From NCBI GenBank assembly GCA_964404005.1, contig CAYOIH010000001.1, positions 1 to 64,000 of the forward strand: DNA of 64,000 nucleotides. The letters are read 5' to 3'. The notes beneath the pieces were generated by a model. That model was not told the DNA's origin and searched no databases. It saw only the letters and a list, made by a program, of their open reading frames with translations. Shown here piece by piece: positions 58,814 through 64,000 of the stretch. This DNA is from XYD1-FULL-39-28 sp964404005. GTDB lineage: Bacteria > Patescibacteriota > Minisyncoccia > Minisyncoccales > Staskawiczbacteraceae. Position numbers and translations under genes: made by a program. The first letter of the stretch is position 1. Each line of letters begins with the position of its first letter.

Positions 58814-59557
58814 ATGGAAAATTATAATGGTTACGAAGAGGTTGATTTGATGAATCTTGTAAAAATTACAGCGAGGGGTAAAAAAATAATACTAGTTTGT
58901 TTTGTAATAGGATTATTGGTTATCGCTGGTATGCTCGTTCTTAAAAACATTGGCATAATCCCGAGTACATACGAGGCGGTCTCAGTAATCGAAGTTGGCT
59001 ATGTTGACTGGGGGGGCGTAGATGGAACCGTTAATCGGGCGGCAATAGAGGCGCCCGATGAATTAGTTGGAAAGATAAACTATGGAGTATTTAATAAGGG
59101 CACAAATTTAAATCCCGGTGATATCGTGTCTGCCAGCATCGTACTCGATACAAGAATGATAGAAATAAAAGTTAGCTCTAAAAGTCAAGAGAGGGCCAAG
59201 GGTTATTCGTCAGATCTCGTTTCAGCCGTTTTGTTAGAACAGGATGATTTATTGGAATCTTATAAAAACCAAATTAATCAAAAGATAGCAAGAGCAGAAC
59301 AAACCATGGTAAAATTCACAGCGATGGGGCAGCAAGTGTCGGGTATCCAATTAAGGGATTTTGATTTGCATAATCAATTAGATAGTATAGTTCTTTCTAG
59401 TTTAGTGGACGGTCCTAATGTCTCACATAATAAACAGAATATTATATCTATGCTAGTCATAGGAGCAGTCTTGGGGATTTTTATAGGATTTGTGGTTATT
59501 TTTATAAAAGAATGGTGGAACAAAAATAAGAGCAGAGCAAAAGAAGCTAGAATTTAA
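58814..59557 (+). CDS. Wzz-like polysaccharide chain-length protein
   Basis: A 247-residue protein with the topology of polysaccharide co-polymerases. A short cytoplasmic N-terminus (EEVDLMNLVKI), a membrane segment (about 26-48), an external loop (about 50-210) with a coiled stretch, and a second membrane segment (about 211-233) precede a basic tail. No kinase domain is attached. It closes the glycan locus and would act with the Wzy-like polymerase to set chain length. Confidence 0.8.
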   Translation: MENYNGYEEVDLMNLVKITARGKKIILVCFVIGLLVIAGMLVLKNIGIIPSTYEAVSVIEVGYVDWGGVDGTVNRAAIEAPDELVGKINYGVFNKGTNLNPGDIVSASIVLDTRMIEIKVSSKSQERAKGYSSDLVSAVLLEQDDLLESYKNQINQKIARAEQTMVKFTAMGQQVSGIQLRDFDLHNQLDSIVLSSLVDGPNVSHNKQNIISMLVIGAVLGIFIGFVVIFIKEWWNKNKSRAKEARI

Positions 59558-59601
59558 TTTTTGGGCAGTTTATGATTTTATGATAGAATAAAAAAACAAT
59601 T

Positions 59602-61326
59602 ATGGAATTTTTCAGCTACAAAAAAATAATTTTTTTGGCCGGGGTTTTATTGTTTTTGGCTGTTGGCAATGCTAGAGCCGCTAATGTAGGAGAGGTCGTT
59701 AATTTTAATGTAGATAAAAGTTTTGATATTAACAGCAGAACAAAACTGTCGGCCACTTTGATAAAAACAAGCGATAAACTGTATTTTTATGTAGATAAAT
59801 CGTGGTGGGAACAGCAGACGCAGGCAAAACAAACAGAAGCTTTAACCGGCTTAGATAATTTATCTAATGAGTTTAATAATAATATTTATCCGACCATGAC
59901 CTCTGTTTTTGGCTCGGAGTGGAAACCGGGCATAGACAACGACCCCAGAATTACAGTTTTATTTGAACCAATAAACAGCTCAGAGGGAGGATATTTTAGA
60001 GAGGCAGACGAATATGAAAAACTCCAAGTGCCAACCTCCAATGAAAGGGAAATGCTTTATTTGTCTGTTTCGAGCATTAATGACCCAAATGCAAAAATAG
60101 TTTTAGGCCACGAGTTCACCCATTTAATAACTTTTAACCAAAAAAATAAAATTTATGGAGCAGAAGAAGATACGTGGTTAAATGAGGCAAGGGCAGACTA
60201 TTCTTCAACTATTTTAGGATACGACGATGTTTATAACGGCAGTAATTTGCAACAGAGGGTTAAAGATTTTACAGAAAATCCTTCCGACTCCATAACCGAT
60301 TGGACCGGTACAAAATATGATTACGCCAGCGTAAGCCTATTTATGCACTATTTGGTTGATCGGTATAGCGTGAATATTTTATCTAATTCTTTAAGGTCTC
60401 AATCAGTTGGCATAGAAAGTATAAGCCAGACCCTGGCGAAGCCGGCGTCTAAAGAAAATTTTTCACAAATTTTTACTAATTGGACAATAGCTTTGGCAAT
60501 TAATGACTGTTCTCAAAATTTAAAATATTGCTACTCTAATCAAAATCTTAAAGACCTGAGAATAAACCCAACGCTTATTTTTATGCCGTTAACGGGCAGT
60601 AGTTCTTTGTCTACAACAAACATAACTAAAAATTGGGCAGGTAATTGGCAAAAAATTATTGGGGGAAGCGGAAATTTAAAATTAGATTTTTCCGGTTTGA
60701 CCGGGCTTGATTTTCAATTACCGTATATACTTTACGACAAAGACAATAATTATTCGGTAAAATTTTTAACGCTTGACCAGGAAGAGAAAGGAGAAATCAG
60801 TGTTCAAAACTTCGGAACAGATTATAAATCCCTGATTATTATCCCTTCTTTACAGACAAAGCTTTCCGAGTTTGATGGCTTAGACCTTACTTACCCATAC
60901 AGTTTTACGGTTTCTGTCGCGGAAAAAGATTTGGGAACAGACGACACATTAATACAAAAACTTTTGGCTCAGATAGCCTCTCTAAAAAAGCAAATAGCAG
61001 ATCTTATCGCCAAAAACCCTTCGGCAGGCTCAGGGCAGGCAAGTCAAAACAATAGCTGTTCGCAACTAACAACTAATCTTTATTTTGGACTAATTAATAG
61101 TAGCCAGGTGACGTGTCTGCAACAATTTTTGAAAAATCAAGGGACAAACATTTATCCCGAGGGTTTGGTAACCGGATATTTTGGAAATTTAACAAAGTCT
61201 GCCGTGATAAAATTTCAGGAGAAATACGCATCTGAAATTTTAACACCTATAGGGCTTTCGCAGGGAACCGGTTATGTGGGAGCACAAACAAGAGCGAAAA
61301 TTAACCAAATAATGAGCGGTGTTTAA
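59602..61326 (+). CDS. Secreted metalloprotease-like protein with a peptidoglycan-binding domain
   Basis: A 574-residue protein with a signal peptide (about 1-26). It has the zinc motif HEFTH (H170-H174) and a possible third ligand, E195, in NEARADYS, which gives a gluzincin-type site. A beta-rich middle part and a coiled segment (LLAQIASLKKQIADLIAK) follow. The C-terminal PG_binding_1-type domain (about 490-574) mirrors the N-terminal one of the surface protein at 24700. A family A repeat (PSAGSGQ, 61018-61037) lies in the linker just before that domain. It may be a wall-bound protease. Confidence 0.78.
   Translation: MEFFSYKKIIFLAGVLLFLAVGNARAANVGEVVNFNVDKSFDINSRTKLSATLIKTSDKLYFYVDKSWWEQQTQAKQTEALTGLDNLSNEFNNNIYPTMTSVFGSEWKPGIDNDPRITVLFEPINSSEGGYFREADEYEKLQVPTSNEREMLYLSVSSINDPNAKIVLGHEFTHLITFNQKNKIYGAEEDTWLNEARADYSSTILGYDDVYNGSNLQQRVKDFTENPSDSITDWTGTKYDYASVSLFMHYLVDRYSVNILSNSLRSQSVGIESISQTLAKPASKENFSQIFTNWTIALAINDCSQNLKYCYSNQNLKDLRINPTLIFMPLTGSSSLSTTNITKNWAGNWQKIIGGSGNLKLDFSGLTGLDFQLPYILYDKDNNYSVKFLTLDQEEKGEISVQNFGTDYKSLIIIPSLQTKLSEFDGLDLTYPYSFTVSVAEKDLGTDDTLIQKLLAQIASLKKQIADLIAKNPSAGSGQASQNNSCSQLTTNLYFGLINSSQVTCLQQFLKNQGTNIYPEGLVTGYFGNLTKSAVIKFQEKYASEILTPIGLSQGTGYVGAQTRAKINQIMSGV
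61018..61037 (+). repeat. Family A palindrome in the metalloprotease gene
   Basis: CCCTTCGGCAGGCTCAGGGC, in frame as PSAGSGQ, lies in the linker between the coiled segment and the wall-binding domain. Confidence 0.8.
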
Positions 61327-61338
61327 TATAGCCAAAAT

Positions 61339-61372
61339 CGTGAAAACGTAGTAATTTTACTTATTTTTCACG
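61339..61372. terminator. Inverted repeat after the metalloprotease gene
   Basis: CGTGAAAA (61339-61346) pairs with TTTTCACG (61365-61372) over an 18-nt loop. The T-run after it is weak. The left part (AAAATCGTGAAA) recurs as a direct repeat across the murB start (61384-61395). Confidence 0.4.
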
Positions 61373-61389
61373 TTTATATTGACAAAATC

Positions 61390-62361
61390 GTGAAAGAAAC
61401 TATTTTAGAAAAATTAACAGGGGTGCAGGGAAATATATTGCTGAAAAATTTTACTACTTATAAAATTGGCGGTCCGGCCAAATATTTTTTTGTTGCCAAG
61501 ACAGAGAAAGATTTAATGCTTGCACTCAAAGTTGCAAAAGATTTAAAGTTGTCGGTTTTTATTTTGGGTGGAGGAAGCAACCTTCTGGTGTCTAAAAAAG
61601 GATTTAACGGTTTGGTGATAAAAATTAGTATTTCAGATGTGGTGCTTGATGGCGAAAGAGCCACTGTGGGGGCCGGTGCAGATTTAACAAAATTATCTTA
61701 TTTTTTTGCCGACAGTGGACTTTCGGGATTAGAATGGGCGGCTGGAATTCCATCTGCAACTATTGGTGGGGCGATTTATGGCCACGCTCAGGCCTTTGGT
61801 GAAAAAATTTCTGATGTGGTTGAGAGTGTTGAAGCAATAAATTTAAAAACCTTAAAGCCGCAGACCTTCAGTAAAAAGCAATGCCAATTTTCATTGAAAA
61901 ATAGTTTTTTCAAAAAAAGTAAAAAATTTGTTATTTTTTCCGTAGTCTTAAGGCTTCAAAAAAAGGAAACAAAGGAGGCAAGAGGAAAAATAAAAGAGTT
62001 TTTGGAATACAGAAAAAATAATCACCCGGTTGATTTTCCGTCAGCGGGCTCAACATTTGTTAATCCGGAAGTGAAAATTAAGGATAAAAAGTTACTGGTA
62101 AAATTTCCGGAATTAAATGAATATAATAGAAGGGGAACTATTTCTGCCGGATATTTAGTGGCGAGAGCCGGTTTGGCCGGTAAAAAAATAGGTAATGCTC
62201 AGATTTCAGAAAGGCATTCTAATTTTATAATTAATTTGGGAGGTGCTAAGTCGGGCGACGTGGTAAAATTAATAAAACTGGCAAAAAAAGAAGTTAAAAA
62301 AAAATTCGGCATAGAATTAGAGCCGGAGGTGCAACTGATTGGCTTTAAACAAGTGTTTTAA
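61390..62361 (+). CDS. murB: UDP-N-acetylenolpyruvoylglucosamine reductase
   Basis: This FAD enzyme makes UDP-N-acetylmuramate for peptidoglycan. The 323-residue protein shows TTYKIGGPAKYFFVAKTEKDL, LGGGSNLLV for FAD, SGLEWAAGIPSATIGGAIYGHA, and the active-site Ser in PSAGSTFVNPE. The start is a GTG at 61390. Later starts would cut conserved residues (KNFTTYKIGG). A TTGACA at 61379-61384 lies too near the start to be its promoter unless translation begins later. Confidence 0.93.
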   Translation: MKETILEKLTGVQGNILLKNFTTYKIGGPAKYFFVAKTEKDLMLALKVAKDLKLSVFILGGGSNLLVSKKGFNGLVIKISISDVVLDGERATVGAGADLTKLSYFFADSGLSGLEWAAGIPSATIGGAIYGHAQAFGEKISDVVESVEAINLKTLKPQTFSKKQCQFSLKNSFFKKSKKFVIFSVVLRLQKKETKEARGKIKEFLEYRKNNHPVDFPSAGSTFVNPEVKIKDKKLLVKFPELNEYNRRGTISAGYLVARAGLAGKKIGNAQISERHSNFIINLGGAKSGDVVKLIKLAKKEVKKKFGIELEPEVQLIGFKQVF

Positions 62362-62385
62362 TATTAATTGTGTAATATACAAACC

Positions 62386-62760
62386 ATGAGAATAATTATA
62401 AAAACAAAAAATTTGGAATTAACAAAAGATTTAAAAATTTCCGCTGAAGAAAAAATTGGGTCGCTTAAGAAATTTATAGACATTTTAAAGGAAAATACTC
62501 CCGACGGCGAAAAGACATTGGCCGAAGTTTTTGTTGAATTAGAAAAAGAAACCACTCACCACAAAAAAGGCAATATTTTTTTAGCAACGGTTCAAGTTAA
62601 TTTGCCGGGGAAAAGCCTAAGAGCTCAATCAAGAGAAGAGGATCCTATGAGGGCAATTGTAGAGGTTAGGGAAGAATTAAAGAAAGAGGTAGAAAAATAT
62701 AAAGCCAAAAATACCGAAAAGCGCAGGAGGGAACAGAGAAAAACAAAATTAGGTTTATAA
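62386..62760 (+). CDS. hpf: Ribosome hibernation factor HPF/RaiA family
   Basis: A 124-residue protein that stabilises idle ribosomes. The N-terminal beta-alpha-beta-beta-beta-alpha domain is seen as IIIKTKNLELTKDLKISAEEKIGSL...AEVFVELEKETTHHKKG...ATVQVNLPGKSLRAQ..DPMRAIVEVREEL. The basic tail (KAKNTEKRRREQRK) is short, so this is the short or RaiA-like form without the dimerising C-terminal domain. The ATG at 62386 is the family start. An upstream in-frame start at 62368 is weaker. Confidence 0.88.
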   Translation: MRIIIKTKNLELTKDLKISAEEKIGSLKKFIDILKENTPDGEKTLAEVFVELEKETTHHKKGNIFLATVQVNLPGKSLRAQSREEDPMRAIVEVREELKKEVEKYKAKNTEKRRREQRKTKLGL

Positions 62761-62776
62761 AATTTTTTAAATTATT

Positions 62777-63322
62777 ATGACACCAACAAAAATGTTCTTT
62801 ACAAAGGGCGTGGGCGTTGCAAAACAACAACTAATGTCTTTTGAGATGGCTTTAAGAAATGCGGGGATAGAAAAATTTAACTTAGTTACGGTATCTAGTA
62901 TCATGCCACCCAGATGCCAGAGAGTCACAAAAGAAAAGGGTTTGGAGGCGCTTAAACCCGGCGAAGTTGTTTTTTGCGTTATGGCAAGAAATAACACTAA
63001 CGAGCCGAACAGATTAATTGCAGCATCCATAGGTTGCGCCGTGCCGGTTGACCGCGATCAGCAATACGGATATTTATCTGAACATCATCCTTACGGTGAA
63101 ACAGATGAAAAAACAGCAGATTGCGCCGAAGATTTGGCGGCCACCATGCTGGCAACAACTTTGGGCGTTGATTTTAACCCTGATACCGCATGGGATGAGA
63201 GGGAAAAAGTTTACAAGCTTTCCGGAAAAATTGTCACAACAACAAATATCACCCAATCAGCGCAAGGAAACAAAGACGGCCTATGGACAACAGTTCTCGC
63301 CGCGGCCATCTTTGTGCCATAG
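62777..63322 (+). CDS. Pyruvoyl-dependent arginine decarboxylase
   Basis: A 181-residue PvlArgDC-type enzyme that makes agmatine from arginine. It is made as a proenzyme that cleaves itself at S40-S41 in VTVSSIMPP, turning the second Ser into the pyruvoyl cofactor. The C-terminal GKIVTTTNITQSAQGNKDGLWTTVLAAAIFVP region is typical. A polyamine precursor step in such a reduced gene set is notable. No agmatinase is visible in the window. Confidence 0.9.
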   Translation: MTPTKMFFTKGVGVAKQQLMSFEMALRNAGIEKFNLVTVSSIMPPRCQRVTKEKGLEALKPGEVVFCVMARNNTNEPNRLIAASIGCAVPVDRDQQYGYLSEHHPYGETDEKTADCAEDLAATMLATTLGVDFNPDTAWDEREKVYKLSGKIVTTTNITQSAQGNKDGLWTTVLAAAIFVP

Positions 63323-63343
63323 TTTTAGTATTAAGCATAACTG

Positions 63344-63369
63344 AAACGCATTGAATAAATGCGTTTTTT
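63344..63369 (+). terminator. Intrinsic terminator before secA
   Basis: AAACGCATT (63344-63352) pairs with AATGCGTTT (63358-63366) over a 5-nt loop, and the T-run continues to 63369. It separates the decarboxylase transcript from secA. Confidence 0.8.
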
Positions 63370-63393
63370 CGTATAGTATAATAGAATAACATT

Positions 63394-64000
63394 ATGTCAA
63401 TTTTATCTAAGATTTTTGGGGACCCTAATGAAAAGTTTATAAAGGGGCTCCATCCCATTATTGAGAAAATAAATTCTTTTGAGTCGGAATTTGAAAAATT
63501 TTCTGCGGAGCAGTTAAAAGAAAAAACCCTTCAACTTCGTTCAGGGCTGGCAAAAGGTAAAACGCTTGACGATATTATGCCTGAGGCTTTTGCGTTGGTG
63601 CGCGAAGTGTCAAAAAGAACTTTGAATCAACGCCATTTTGATGTGCAGTTGATCGGCGGAATTGTTTTACACCAGGGCAAAATTGCTGAAATGAAAACAG
63701 GAGAAGGAAAAACTTTGGCGGCTACGCTTCCTGCCTACCTGAACGCGTTGGAAGGAAAAGGAGTGCACATTGTTACAGTGAACGATTATCTGGCAAAAAG
63801 GGATATGGTTTGGATGGGGCAGATTTACGATGCTTTAGGATTATCTACGGGTTGCATTGTAAACGAATCCGGCTACGTTTACGACAGGGAATATAAAAAT
63901 ACTGAGGAGGATAAGGCTCGCGATACAGTGGGCAGTTTTAAGGTAATCCAGGATTATTTGAAACCGGTTTCAAGAAAAGAGGCGTATGCCGCGGACATTA
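63394..64000 (+). CDS. secA: Preprotein translocase ATPase SecA, N-terminal part
   Basis: SecA drives proteins through the SecYEG channel. About 202 residues are present before the window ends. They include LSKIFGDPNEKFIKGLHPIIEKIN, the Walker A region EMKTGEGKTLAATLPAYLNAL, and VTVNDYLAKRDMVWMGQIYDALGL. A family A repeat (63527-63547) encodes LQLRSG in the helix where SecA normally reads a run of charged residues (for example TEEFRERL). The local length is unchanged, so it replaced rather than extended the sequence. The frame is open to the window edge. Confidence 0.95.
   Translation, partial: MSILSKIFGDPNEKFIKGLHPIIEKINSFESEFEKFSAEQLKEKTLQLRSGLAKGKTLDDIMPEAFALVREVSKRTLNQRHFDVQLIGGIVLHQGKIAEMKTGEGKTLAATLPAYLNALEGKGVHIVTVNDYLAKRDMVWMGQIYDALGLSTGCIVNESGYVYDREYKNTEEDKARDTVGSFKVIQDYLKPVSRKEAYAADI
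63527..63547 (+). repeat. Family A palindrome in secA
   Basis: CCCTTCAACTTCGTTCAGGGC differs at one base from the copy at 22541-22561. It is in frame as LQLRSGL within an N-terminal helix of SecA. Confidence 0.8.

Noticed and set aside
61379..61406. TTGACA-16-TATTTT as the murB promoter
   Set aside because: It would start transcription inside murB, after the GTG needed for the conserved N-terminus.
1..64000. tRNA or rRNA genes
   Set aside because: I found no cloverleaf with a GTTCGANTC arm and no conserved rRNA blocks by eye. A dedicated search could still find one in the short gaps.
1..64000. Recoded UGA, as in Gracilibacteria or Absconditabacteria
   Set aside because: UGA ends several full-length genes (nrdG at 9569, the KdnA-like gene at 32448), and no conserved block needs UGA as Gly.

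Overview
The window is AT-rich, densely coding, and most probably from a Candidatus Patescibacteria (CPR) genome, likely a parcubacterial lineage. The grounds are a minimal housekeeping set (lepB, hisS, rpsU, yqeY, ybeY, ftsA-ftsZ, clpB, rlmN, murB, hpf, secA), an oxygen-independent class III ribonucleotide reductase, competence-type genes, few strong Shine-Dalgarno sites, and many short palindromic repeats read through in frame inside genes, which I recall as typical of this group. UGA is used as a normal stop, so this is not a UGA-recoding lineage. The placement rests on gene content and is not confirmed by a tree.

Layout: 0.2-0.6 kb, an isolated GC-richer small gene with its own promoter and terminator. 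0.7-6.3 kb, protein export, translation and division genes. 6.4-9.6 kb, nrdD-nrdG behind a strong promoter and a probable transcription attenuator. 9.6-15.5 kb, comEC, two glycosyltransferases, a glycosidase-like protein and an HtrA protease. 15.6-18.5 kb, clpB under a CIRCE (HrcA) operator. 18.5-21.9 kb, a nuclease remnant, a surface protein with a ComEA-like DNA-binding motif, and rlmN. 21.9-26.7 kb, an HTH regulator, an ECF sigma factor, a membrane protein that may be its partner, and a large secreted surface protein, interspersed with palindromes. 26.8-29.5 kb (minus strand), an O-antigen-ligase-like protein and a GxxExxY protein.

29.6-59.6 kb is a long, mostly co-directional surface-glycan locus. 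Its first part (31.3-38.0 kb) joins a KdnA-like aminotransferase, a CMP-sugar synthetase, a fusion of a B12/radical-SAM protein to a KdnB-like dehydrogenase, a NeuB-type synthase and a NeuC-type epimerase. I infer that this makes an unusual amino-nonulosonic acid. It is followed by a flippase, glycosyl-, methyl- and acetyltransferases, Gmd, sugar aminotransferases, a Wzy-like polymerase, a phosphoglycosyl transferase, a split transketolase lacking its C-terminal domain, a CapD/PglF dehydratase and a Wzz-like protein. 59.6-64 kb returns to housekeeping: a secreted metalloprotease-like protein, murB, hpf, a pyruvoyl arginine decarboxylase and the start of secA.

The most striking non-gene signal is the set of dispersed palindromes. 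Family A (CCCTTCGACAAGCTCAGGGC and variants) is inserted in frame in yqeY, nrdG, rlmN (two copies in opposite orientation), secA and others. Family B is a pair of CCCCGTTAGA / TCTAACGGGG arms around a variable core. Both are common in the housekeeping regions and rare in the glycan locus. One element supplies the ribosome-binding site and start of clpB, and another supplies the first codons of a phosphoglycosyl transferase.
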